The notes under the pieces are model-generated. The model ran no database searches. It saw nothing but the letters and a program-made list of their open reading frames with translations, and was not told the origin of the DNA. A stretch of DNA of 64,000 nt from G020348385 sp964410125 (GTDB taxonomy: Bacteria > Acidobacteriota > Aminicenantia > Aminicenantales > Aminicenantaceae). Positions 18,631-27,533 of this stretch are shown in pieces. The DNA is taken from assembly GCA_964410125.1 (NCBI GenBank), contig CAYPGQ010000014.1, positions 1 through 64,000 on the forward strand, in the 5' to 3' direction. Made by a program: the position numbers and the translations under genes. Every line of letters begins with the position of its first letter. Position 1 is the first letter of the stretch.

Positions 18631-18885
18631 ATTGAATATTTACATATCATAATAGTTTACATAATATACCTTATGCGACACAATATTATCCCCGAGTATA
18701 AGTAGCTGATAACAAACAAGATGGGGATTTCCTCAGGCTGTGGATATCTTCTCTGCCCATATTTTGTGCATTTGTGGGAGATGGAAATACAAATCTTTAG
18801 CTTTGAATTAATTCATAAATTTTTGTAAACTCTTTATTGGTTAGATTGTTTCTATATAGGGAATCAATGAAATTAGGAGATTGCA

Positions 18886-20178
18886 ATGCCGGATAACGTA
18901 CTAGAAAAATGTAAAATCTCTAACTTGTGGCACCAAAAAAATGTGGAGATAGAATTTAATGATAATGTAAATTTTCTTATTGGGCCTAATGGTTCAGGAA
19001 AAACAACTTTAATTAATTTAATAGTTGCAGCATTATCTGCTGATCTAAAAGCTTTACTACTTGTCCCCTTTAATAAAATTGAATTAACTCTAAAGGCTAT
19101 TTCAAAAAGAATAAAGCCAATTATTGAAGTTGAAAAGAAAGTTGATAAAAAAGGTGGCTCTATTCAAATAATGTTTAAATTACGTGAAACCACTACTGGG
19201 CCAGTTGATTTATACGTACTTGAAGATGTTGATGATATGCTTAGATATTATTCAGTAAGAAGACGGAGAAGACTTCCACCTGACCAAATACCTGGTACTC
19301 AGTCACTTAAGGAAAAATTTGATTCAATTTTTAATTTATCGTGGTTATCTATTCATCGCGCGAGATCATTTAGGCGCCTAGAAGATGAAGATTCATATGA
19401 TTCTACTGTAGATAGTAAATTAGCAGACCTATCAAATGAATTTGTGAGATTTTTTTCATCTTTATCTCAACAATCATCTAACGAATTAACCAAGTTTCAA
19501 GAATCAGTTTTTGTTTCTATGTTTATGACAAAAGAAAAATCTTGGTTTGCTGCTTCCTATCAAAAAATGAATCTTGAATCAGAAAAAAATGCACTAATTG
19601 AAATATTTAAGGAGTTGAATGTAGGGCCTGACAAATACCTAAAAAAAGTTGAAAGTCATTTCTCCAGCTTGAAAAAAGCAATCCGGAATATAGAGAGTAA
19701 AGATAAAATAACAGTTACTCCTGATGAATTTGCTACTTTTGTAACAAATGTAAGGGTGGATTATGTTGTTAGAGAATGGAATAAGTTAAGGAAAAAGCAA
19801 GAGGAGATTTTTGAACCAAAAGAGACTTTTCTAATGGTCTTGAATAGTCTGGTTAGAGATAAGAAGTTTTATATTAATGCAAAAAATGAATTAACAGTTG
19901 AATTAGATGACAGTGTTCCATTAGCTCTACATAGGTTATCTTCTGGTGAGAAACAGATGATTATAATACTAGGAGAGGCGCTTTTGCAATACCAGTCTCC
20001 CTCTATATATATAGCAGATGAACCTGAATTATCTCTCCACATAGAATGGCAACAATCATTAATTGATAATATTAGAAGCATTAATCCATCTTCACAAATT
20101 ATTTTTGCAACTCATTCCCCTGATATTGTTGGGAAATACAGTTCAAATGTCATTGATGTAGAGGAAATAATCAAATGA
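18886..20178 (+). CDS. ABC-type AAA ATPase of a PARIS-like defence pair (AriA-like)
   Basis: 430 residues. Walker A GPNGSGKT (33-40), a central helical insertion with VRRRRRLPPDQ and IHRARSFRRLEDE, ABC signature LSSGEKQ (351-357), Walker B IYIADEP (D378, E379) and H-loop ATHSPDI (H410). This is the AAA_15/AAA_21 OLD-like architecture without a fused TOPRIM. The next gene starts inside its stop codon (ATGA) and encodes a DUF4435 protein; an AAA_15 ATPase with a DUF4435 partner is the definition of PARIS (AriA-AriB), an abortive system triggered by phage anti-restriction proteins. AT-rich compared with the genes upstream. AGGAG lies 7 bp before the start. Confidence 0.8.
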   Translation: MPDNVLEKCKISNLWHQKNVEIEFNDNVNFLIGPNGSGKTTLINLIVAALSADLKALLLVPFNKIELTLKAISKRIKPIIEVEKKVDKKGGSIQIMFKLRETTTGPVDLYVLEDVDDMLRYYSVRRRRRLPPDQIPGTQSLKEKFDSIFNLSWLSIHRARSFRRLEDEDSYDSTVDSKLADLSNEFVRFFSSLSQQSSNELTKFQESVFVSMFMTKEKSWFAASYQKMNLESEKNALIEIFKELNVGPDKYLKKVESHFSSLKKAIRNIESKDKITVTPDEFATFVTNVRVDYVVREWNKLRKKQEEIFEPKETFLMVLNSLVRDKKFYINAKNELTVELDDSVPLALHRLSSGEKQMIIILGEALLQYQSPSIYIADEPELSLHIEWQQSLIDNIRSINPSSQIIFATHSPDIVGKYSSNVIDVEEIIK

Positions 20179-21086
20179 CATTCACAAGAACTGATGCAGG
20201 GTTATCAAATCAGCATCTTTTTCATAAGGTTGATTATGTAGTTTTCGTTGAAGGAAGCGAAAAAGAACTATCGTTTCAAGAAGTATGTCAAGGGTATTCA
20301 GGAATTGCTTCATTCGACATTCTTTATTGGCAAGCTATTTTTAACAAGTTTGTCAGCAAAAAAAAAGTTAAGTTTAAACCCGTTGGTTCGAAAAGTATTC
20401 TGAGAGTTATAGCAAAAAAAGTTGAATTAGGTGAAATAAATCATGTTTGGGTAGCAATGGACCAAAATACAGATCGCTTTAGAAATGAATATATTCAAAG
20501 TAACGGGGTATTTTATACTTGGGGATATAGTTGGGAAAATGACGTTTTACAATTACAAGTTTTAATTGATCTTTTCTTTGTGCTTTGTCCGATAGAAAGA
20601 GCTGAAAATGAGAAAGATGTCTCTGATGTTATTAGCCAATTATATTATGACTTCATTCACAAAATCCGTCATTTTGTGCATGTTGATATGTTGTTGTTGA
20701 CAAAAGGTAAGAGCCTTTTTCCTAGAAGAAATTATAAAAGGCTAATTAAATGCAATCCTGCGCATACAATTCCACCTGAACTAAAAATCAGTGAATTAAA
20801 AAGACTTCTATCAGAATGTAATAAACAATTTTCGAATTTAAAGCCCTTTTTCTTTAATGATAAATATAAACCTAATACAATAAGATATTGTTTTGGACAT
20901 TTACTGTGCATTTACTGTTATCGAGCTCTAATGTATGCGTTAAAGAAATTTGCACAGATGCCATATATTGCATTAGATTATATGACCTCCATGGCAACTA
21001 GATTGTTTGGTGACTCGCTTGATTCGACCTTAAGTGAAGAAATTTTTGAGCATCACACGAAGCAATTTGAGTTTATTAATTCTTAG
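20175..21086 (+). CDS. DUF4435 (TOPRIM-like) effector of a PARIS-like pair (AriB-like)
   Basis: 303 residues. Visible DUF4435/OLD-TOPRIM features are VVFVEGSEKE (E26), VGSKSIL (71-76), MDQNTDR (D96, D100) and YSWEN (118-122), matching the glutamate, the aspartate pair and the YSxEN block of this family. In PARIS, AriB is released from AriA and acts as a nuclease that cuts tRNA; that activity is known for the family and is inferred here. It overlaps the ATPase gene by 4 bp, so the pair is translationally coupled. Confidence 0.78.
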   Translation: MTFTRTDAGLSNQHLFHKVDYVVFVEGSEKELSFQEVCQGYSGIASFDILYWQAIFNKFVSKKKVKFKPVGSKSILRVIAKKVELGEINHVWVAMDQNTDRFRNEYIQSNGVFYTWGYSWENDVLQLQVLIDLFFVLCPIERAENEKDVSDVISQLYYDFIHKIRHFVHVDMLLLTKGKSLFPRRNYKRLIKCNPAHTIPPELKISELKRLLSECNKQFSNLKPFFFNDKYKPNTIRYCFGHLLCIYCYRALMYALKKFAQMPYIALDYMTSMATRLFGDSLDSTLSEEIFEHHTKQFEFINS

Positions 21087-21369
21087 GTGATTATCTAATT
21101 TCAACTCATTACAACATGGCTTTCTACTACGTTTCTTCAAGTAATAAATAAGAGTTCATTTTTTATTGGCTCCTTCTTATATTAAATGTGAAAATTTCTT
21201 CAACCTCCCCTATTGATAGGATTTTAGCTGGACTTCCCCCAATCTATTGGACACATCGAAAAGTTCGACTTAATATCAGAATTGGAGGTGTCAAGAGGCG
21301 TGTAGTTTTACGCAGTAAATCGGCGTATACATTTACACACCCTGAGGGTCTTGTATTAAGATCCATTGC

Positions 21370-21834
21370 TTAGCTTTTCTCCTTTTTTGATCCATGAATC
21401 ATCTCATTAAAGTCTTTCAGCCGGTAACTTTGCCCATCGATATTTAAGATATGGGCGGTAGAGCTCGCAAAACTGGTTCGAAAAATGGGGGTCATATCCC
21501 AAAAGCTTGGATCCTCTTCCTTATACTCTGTCCAAAGGAGCTGGCGGGTCACCCCTTTTTTCCTCAGCTCTTGGTGGACGAGCGCCCAATCCGGAGTCCT
21601 CTTGCCAGCCTCCTTCAAAACCGATGGAAAAAGACGCTTTTCCAACTCCTCATCCCCGAGTCCTTCAGGAAGAGGCCAACCGATTCCAGCCTCCGACGCT
21701 CTGCACAAATACTCCCGTACCGTCTCCTTCCCGACGGAACAGGCTCTGGCAATGGCCCGGATGGATAGACCACCCGAGTGTTTCAATCTGAGTACTTCTC
21801 GAATTTTTCGCATGGATAACCTCTTTCTGGCCAT
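21370..21834 (-). pseudogene. IS21-family transposase remnant: IstA start joined to IstB end
   Basis: The first 105 or so residues (KIREVLRLKHSGGLS-IRAIARACSVGKETVREYL, then LLWTEYKEEDP) are the N-terminal HTH region of an IS21 IstA. The normal continuation is missing. After the junction, TAHILNIDGQSYRLKDF resembles the C-terminal end of an IstB helper ATPase. About 2 kb between them has been lost, so the element cannot transpose by itself. It separates the PARIS-like pair from the minus-strand part of the defence island. Confidence 0.75.
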
Positions 21835-21929
21835 CTTTTCCTCCTCTTTTTTTTGGAAGGTACATGATGGCCTATTCGTTTTAAGTTATCCAGCACCGCT
21901 TCACTTGATATCGATTCCGGAGTCCGGAA

Positions 21930-22048
21930 AAAAGTGGCCGGAATCAACCGGAACAGGTGGCCGGATTGCTCCGGAATCAGTGGCCGTAATGAATCGGAAT
22001 GGGTGGCCGTAATGAATCGGAATGGGTGGCCGCTTTCGACCGGAATAT
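21930..22048. mobile_element. IS21-type terminal repeat block
   Basis: Upstream of the IstA remnant lie several repeats containing GGTGGCCG and CGGAAT, including two perfect 23-bp tandem copies (about 21980-22030). Multiple such repeats at an end are the transposase binding sites of this IS21 subgroup. A matching opposite end is not evident near 21369. Confidence 0.65.
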
Positions 22049-22221
22049 GCAACGATATATCTTGAGAAAGTTTCAGCACAATCAAAGAGCCCACTGAAGT
22101 CGTTAAGTACTAGTTCAGCCTTGGAATCAATATAAAAAGGCAAATTTAAACTTCTATTTTTGTTCATCTGAAATACTCCTGAGATATGAATTAGAAAAAG
22201 TCATATGTAAAATAGGTATCA

Positions 22222-25119
22222 CTAACTATTAAATATTATTCGATATTTCGCAACACGATTATCTATTGCTGGTTTGGTTCCCTCAAGAACGTCAACAATT
22301 TTTTTACATATATTAGGATTTTCTAAAGCTCCAGATATATAGTCTAAATTGTAGTTTCCTTCTTTATCAAGTGATGCATAGATCACTTGTTCAGCATCAC
22401 AAACTACTGCAAGGTTTGGGTTATGAGTAACTATAATAATTTGACGTTTCTTTTTTGCTTCTTTGATACAATCAACTAATAGTTGATATACAGTTTGATT
22501 ATCCAGATTCCCTTCAGGTTGATCAATAATTAAAGGAAGCATACTGTTATCAATTAATAAATAAAATATCAAGAGCAGTGTACCTCTTTCCCCAGGTGAT
22601 AACTGCTCCAGAGGCTTGCCTTCCCATCGTAATACATATCTTGGTTCTAAATAATCCAATCCATAAATAAACAGATATAAATCACCAGGTGAAAAGGTTT
22701 GACGAACTTGATCTTTGATGAGTACAGGCGGATTTTCATCATAACGATAATCATGATGAAGGTATTCGATCACTTTATTAATAAATTCTTCTACTCCTAA
22801 ATCTTCATCTAAATTTGCTGCTGCAACTAAATGATTTATTGTTTGTTTCCCTTCTGATTCACCATGAAAAGAACCTCGTCGCTGTTGATTTATAAATTCT
22901 AAAAATCTATCACTGAACTTACGTGGGACCAATGAGACACGAAATTCTAATCCAAAGCGTTCTTTTGCTAAAGGATGTTTATCTATGAATTCTTGAATAG
23001 GAGCGTAAAGTTCTTCATATACCCTTAGTAATGTTTTTTTTACTTGAAAGATTCTTTTCGCACATTCTTGCTGTTTCTTTTTAGCTGTTGATAGTTTTTC
23101 TGGAATTCTTTCTATCTCGTCTTGAAGCGCTTTGTAATGTTCTAATGTTTTTGGAGTATTTACGTTGCCAATCAAATTTTTTAATTGTTCTTCCCATTTT
23201 GCTTTTATTGCTAAATATCTTTGGTATTCTTTATTTGGACGATCAAGCTTTTCCCGCAATATATCAATCTTGTTTTTTATTTTTTTTCTTTGGAAAATTA
23301 AACTCTGATCGTTATCTTCATCTTTTAGTTGTATATCGAGATTATCTTTTTTCGCATGTAAATTTTTTTCAATCTTTTTTAGCTTAGATAGATCAATATT
23401 TACTTGGATTAAATCATTTTTTGAGATTCCTAATTTCTCACAATCAGTAGAAATTTCTTCGAAAAGATTATCAACCTGCAATTTAAAGTTTCCAATTTTT
23501 CTGTATATTTTTTCAATCAGACGAATACTCAAGACATCCCTGTTTAGTTCATCCTGTTTTTTCTTAATATCTTTATCTACATCAACAATTTGAGATGCAT
23601 ATTCTTCAATTTTGTTTGAAATATCATCGATTTCTTTTTTCCTTTTTGGATCTGTTTCTGGTTTTTTTACCTCAACTGGCATTATGCTTTTATGAGCATC
23701 AATCTCTTTTTCTATATCCCTAAGTTCTGATTTAAGCGAGTCAATATAAATATCTGTAGATTTTTCCTCAAGTTTTACCACCTCAAGTGTTTCCCTTCTT
23801 AAATCTTCAATTATTTGTCGAATTTTTGCTTGTGATTCTGTTGTCCGGAATTCGACAAGTTCATCAAGCGAAGCTTTTCCGAGTCGTTCTTCTGTCGGTA
23901 TACGTGAAAATATTACCTGCTTTAGTTCCTCATGAAATCTTCCCTCTTGTCCTCCCTTTAGCTCATCACAAATATCCTCTAAATAGAATTGAGGAATGTA
24001 TCGTACAGATTCGGTTAAAGTCGAATCGAAACGATCATCAAGATTTCTCCTTATTGTTTCACCACTTTTCCAAGTAAGTTCAGCATCAAAGTGGGAGGAT
24101 TTGTTTGCTCTAGGATGTCGAAATTGATCTTCATGTAGGAATGAAAAAGATTCTTCATGTGGGCAATTCCCCATTAATCCAATAACATCAGAGAGTGCGC
24201 TTTTTCCATTTCCTTTATTTCCAATGATAGATATTAGCCCAAAATTGAATTCTAATGAAACTCCATCAAACCAATCTTCTCCAAGAGATGAAGAGCTTCT
24301 CTTTTTTATTTTTAAAGAATCAATGTATTTAGTTTTATTTTTTTCAACATGATCAAGAATCTGAGGTCGTTCACCAAGAAAAACTCTCTCGATAGGCTCA
24401 TTAACAACTTGTCTCAGACCATAAAACGTCGCGTCTGCTTTCAACCAACAAGGTAACGATACTCCATAATCATTAACATTGTGGTTATCAGATCCAATAA
24501 TTATAGGAAGGTTTAATCCCGTTGCTGGGAAGACAATTTTTATGTACCTCTCAATGTCTTTCAACTGTCCTATCTCAAGAAAATCAATAAACATTTTTGT
24601 TATATCGAACTTAATCCTCTGTTGAAATTGTTCTCTATTCTCAATTCCCTCAACTGAATTAGATTTTCCTCCAGCATGAATTGAAATTAGCCCTCCTAAT
24701 CCAGATATTATCTTGTGTGCATCTGAAATGGGAACATAAACACTTTCATTCCCTCCTCTTGCTTTAATACCTTCAGGAGTTAGTTTCAAGGCGCCTTTAA
24801 GTGTATCCCATATATGATCTAAATCCATTGATTCAGAGAATAATCCAATATAGTGAATTGGCTTATCTCCAAGTTCAGAACGAAGTTCAATTCCAGGAAT
24901 TACACAAAATTTCCCTTTGCTTAATTTTCGTATATTTTTAATTCTTTTAACATCTATAAAATGATGATCTGTGATTCCCACAACTTTGACACCTGCATCA
25001 ATCAGTACATCTGTAATTTGTTCATCTGACACAGTATCATTTTCATAATCGAAAGATGAAGGAGTGTGAAAATGTAAATCCCATTTTCGCCATATTGATC
25101 CTAGTGAAAATTCTTCCAT
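22222..25119 (-). CDS. TrlF-type protein: PHP phosphoesterase fused to SMC-like ATPase
   Basis: 965 residues. The N-terminal PHP domain has HxH (H16, H18), DHH (51-53), E78 and a late SDNHN (D211, H213), which together form a metal site. An ABC/SMC-type ATPase follows with Walker A GNKGNGKS (300-307), a long charged coiled coil (about 440-680), the signature LSPGERG (840-846), Walker B LIIDQPEGNLD (D866) and VTHNPN. This is the TrlF architecture. PHP-SMC proteins are predicted to act in RNA or DNA repair and in counter-invader defence; the substrate is unknown. It is in the same direction as the two genes upstream in the island but separated by about 280 bp. Confidence 0.85.
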   Translation of the reverse strand: MEEFSLGSIWRKWDLHFHTPSSFDYENDTVSDEQITDVLIDAGVKVVGITDHHFIDVKRIKNIRKLSKGKFCVIPGIELRSELGDKPIHYIGLFSESMDLDHIWDTLKGALKLTPEGIKARGGNESVYVPISDAHKIISGLGGLISIHAGGKSNSVEGIENREQFQQRIKFDITKMFIDFLEIGQLKDIERYIKIVFPATGLNLPIIIGSDNHNVNDYGVSLPCWLKADATFYGLRQVVNEPIERVFLGERPQILDHVEKNKTKYIDSLKIKKRSSSSLGEDWFDGVSLEFNFGLISIIGNKGNGKSALSDVIGLMGNCPHEESFSFLHEDQFRHPRANKSSHFDAELTWKSGETIRRNLDDRFDSTLTESVRYIPQFYLEDICDELKGGQEGRFHEELKQVIFSRIPTEERLGKASLDELVEFRTTESQAKIRQIIEDLRRETLEVVKLEEKSTDIYIDSLKSELRDIEKEIDAHKSIMPVEVKKPETDPKRKKEIDDISNKIEEYASQIVDVDKDIKKKQDELNRDVLSIRLIEKIYRKIGNFKLQVDNLFEEISTDCEKLGISKNDLIQVNIDLSKLKKIEKNLHAKKDNLDIQLKDEDNDQSLIFQRKKIKNKIDILREKLDRPNKEYQRYLAIKAKWEEQLKNLIGNVNTPKTLEHYKALQDEIERIPEKLSTAKKKQQECAKRIFQVKKTLLRVYEELYAPIQEFIDKHPLAKERFGLEFRVSLVPRKFSDRFLEFINQQRRGSFHGESEGKQTINHLVAAANLDEDLGVEEFINKVIEYLHHDYRYDENPPVLIKDQVRQTFSPGDLYLFIYGLDYLEPRYVLRWEGKPLEQLSPGERGTLLLIFYLLIDNSMLPLIIDQPEGNLDNQTVYQLLVDCIKEAKKKRQIIIVTHNPNLAVVCDAEQVIYASLDKEGNYNLDYISGALENPNICKKIVDVLEGTKPAIDNRVAKYRIIFNS

Positions 25120-25401
25120 TTTGTACTCCTCAATTCAATGTTCAAGAATTTTTTTTTATTACTTAGATTTATAAAATAAATTGTGCTGATCGTTAAAAAG
25201 GTAAAATCTGATGGGCTTAGTTTGTATTCCAACATCACACTCCTCCCCTTTCTTTTTGCTTTTAAGCTCATTGGAGTTATATGAATTATGTAATTTTCCA
25301 ATTGTATAATCTTGAGAGGCTGACCACGAGAATTCGTTTTTAAACTCTTTCATTTCAACTACTTATATAATATTGAAAAAGTAGCCCCCCTCCCCTATTC
25401 A
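25120..25401 (-). other. Spacer with a possible nuclease N-terminal remnant
   Basis: A 64-codon minus-strand frame at 25159-25353 begins KEFKNEFSWSASQD, which recalls the FSWS-x-SR opening of some PD-(D/E)XK nucleases, but it then loses similarity and has no ribosome binding site. Probably a decayed fragment. Confidence 0.3.
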
Positions 25402-27252
25402 TTATCTCGTCAGCACTTTGACAATTCTATCCTCATTCAGGAGTCCATTTCTCATAAGAAGTCGAACTGGAAATTCTTTGATTGTAGAATTTTTGAATCC
25501 TTCTAGAATTTTCATCAATCCTCTCGAGGTAAGCAGGGAAAGATTCAGCTCATAATCGTATTCACACGCTGCGATGAAGTCGTCCGAGAACTCATTTGCC
25601 ACAATTATTGCTTTTGTCACATGAAAATTTTTATTCTCACAAAGATTCACATAGGATTTCAGTTGTCTCGATACGGAGGTGTATTGGTTATATTCTTTAT
25701 CCTTTTTTGTTTTGCATTCGACCAACATGAGATCTTGATTTCCAAGATTGATTAATACATCAATTTTATGGCGATTAGTATTGAGGCTATTTTTCAATTT
25801 GTTGTCTGTATTGAATCCAAGTCTATTGAATATCTTTTGTGTGACTTTTTCATACAACAGCCCCAATTCGATCTCTTTGACAAACAGCCCCTTATCATGC
25901 AACGTTTTTAAGTCTCTTCGTCCGATCGCATCGAAATTTTCGATATAAAGATCATCGATGTCCCTATAGTTTTCGATGATATTTTTAATCAAATTTCCTC
26001 TGGATTTAATGTTGTGACCTTTACAAAATTTTAGAAGTTCATCCCGGATAAAAAGATAGAGAATGTCTCTAGGCTTGATGTTATATTTGTTCAGCAATTC
26101 AGAAGACATCACGTTTTCATCTTGAAGCTCGAATTCTTCTTTTATTTTGTTGTTGATAATTGGGAAGGTGCCTGCCAGATCTTTTAAAAGGCTGTTAAAG
26201 CCATCACGGGAAAGGCTAATCGTGTCTTCTTTTTCAAGGTCATTGAAGTATTTAATCAAATTCGCGACTTTTTCTTCTAGAGAACGTCCGAACTTTTCAA
26301 TATCGACTTCAAGCCCTTTCTCCATGAGTGCCTGAAGTCTTTTAGACTTTTCGGTTTTGGATGTTCCTGGCCGGAATATAATTTCTGTAAGCAAATTTGT
26401 CGCATTAACTCCTTGATTTAAGATCTCCTGAATCTTCCTTTTCCTGCTCCATTTTCTATTGATATTATGTTTTTTCGTTATGAGGTTGATCTCAGGATCG
26501 CTTAGGTTTTTCAGAATCCGCCTTAAAAATTTATTGGGAAGCTCTATTCCAGCTATTTCTCTTAATAACCAAATAAACTCATCAGGAACGTATAAAGTGT
26601 TTGTTTTTCTATTGAAAAAGATGATTCCGGATTCTTTCAATTCATTCAACAAATCATCAACCTTAAATTTTTCTAAAGGGATTACAGTATGGGAAATCCA
26701 CCTGACCTCTTCGTTGGATAATTCTAGATTTTTTTCCAGAGTTTGAAGAATGGATTTTTCTTCCCAGGATAGCTGTTTTTCCATATTTCGGATGAGATCG
26801 TTTTCATAAGCAGTCTGCACACAGTTTTTATAAATTCGGTAATCTCTTTTTCGGTTTTCCTCTAAATCTCCGTCCCCAATATCTAGAAGGCGCTTGAAAT
26901 ATTTAATGTTTGCTTCTAGTTTTGTATGCTCATTGTTATAGAGTTTTAGGAACCATTCCCTTGTCATCATCGAGTTTCCGTCCCTTATCAGAATATCCAC
27001 AAGAATGTCGAGTTGGTAATCACTGAATTTTATTCTTTCTTGAAGATGTTTTTTATATTGGGGCGTAAGAAGTTCGAAGAGTTGAACAATGTTTTCATCA
27101 TCCACATTTTTCAGCTGTCCATCCCCTTTAGATAATATTTTATCGATTTTGGGCTTTGATTTTCTTAGGTCACAACAAAAGCTGTCAAGAATTTTTAAAA
27201 ATGCGCTCTTCTCGATCTGATTGACCGTGTCAAGAACATCGATAAGTCTCAT
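25402..27252 (-). CDS. Large protein with C-terminal PD-(D/E)XK nuclease-like domain
   Basis: 616 residues. The first 430 are helical and charged, without a recognised family; RKIQEILNQGVNATNLL and RGNLIKNIIENY look SAP/HeH-like. The C-terminal part is a restriction-endonuclease fold: YEKVTQKIFNRLGF, HKIDVLI (D498) and LMLVECKTK (E512, K514), the D-x(n)-E-x-K triad of Mrr-like nucleases. The ATG has AGGAGG 6 bp upstream. It lies 281 bp downstream of the PfkB-AAA+ gene on the same strand; together they have the sensor/motor plus nuclease logic of McrBC. A nuclease role is inferred from the motif only. Confidence 0.65.
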   Translation of the reverse strand: MRLIDVLDTVNQIEKSAFLKILDSFCCDLRKSKPKIDKILSKGDGQLKNVDDENIVQLFELLTPQYKKHLQERIKFSDYQLDILVDILIRDGNSMMTREWFLKLYNNEHTKLEANIKYFKRLLDIGDGDLEENRKRDYRIYKNCVQTAYENDLIRNMEKQLSWEEKSILQTLEKNLELSNEEVRWISHTVIPLEKFKVDDLLNELKESGIIFFNRKTNTLYVPDEFIWLLREIAGIELPNKFLRRILKNLSDPEINLITKKHNINRKWSRKRKIQEILNQGVNATNLLTEIIFRPGTSKTEKSKRLQALMEKGLEVDIEKFGRSLEEKVANLIKYFNDLEKEDTISLSRDGFNSLLKDLAGTFPIINNKIKEEFELQDENVMSSELLNKYNIKPRDILYLFIRDELLKFCKGHNIKSRGNLIKNIIENYRDIDDLYIENFDAIGRRDLKTLHDKGLFVKEIELGLLYEKVTQKIFNRLGFNTDNKLKNSLNTNRHKIDVLINLGNQDLMLVECKTKKDKEYNQYTSVSRQLKSYVNLCENKNFHVTKAIIVANEFSDDFIAACEYDYELNLSLLTSRGLMKILEGFKNSTIKEFPVRLLMRNGLLNEDRIVKVLTR

Positions 27253-27355
27253 ATTATCCTCCTTATGCTGACATCAACGTAAATATTATTAGTCGGATAA
27301 TTTGCAAATGTCAAATTTTACTGAAACAACCTCCCTTAAAAAAACAAGGCCACAT

Positions 27356-27472
27356 CTTAGGTATTACGCAATTTATAATTTATGTAAATCACCGTTTAAG
27401 GTGATTTTGAGGGGGATATTGCATAAATAAAGATATCTAAGGACCGAAGGCCGTGTCATACCGTTTCTTCGG
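27356..27472. other. Structured spacer between the AAA+ and nuclease genes
   Basis: Within the 281-bp gap, AAATCACC (27386-27393) and GGTGATTT (27400-27407) form a perfect 8-bp hairpin with a 6-base loop, flanked by a partly matching outer inverted repeat (CTTAGGTAT near 27357, ATATCTAAG near 27433). A second stem is CCGAAG / CTTCGG (27444-27472). No coding frame is seen. It could be a processing site, an operator or a small RNA. Confidence 0.45.
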
Positions 27473-27533
27473 CAATACATGGGGATAATCTCCTGAGCGA
27501 AGTGCAATGTTTTTTCCTATGCGAAGCCCATAT

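Noticed and set aside
21188..21373. 61-codon plus-strand frame after the PARIS-like pair
   Set aside because: No ribosome binding site and no family resemblance; it ends at the IS21 remnant junction.
21980..22030. CRISPR array suggested by 23-bp repeats
   Set aside because: The copies are directly tandem without unique spacers and lie at the end of an IS21 remnant; they are transposase binding repeats.
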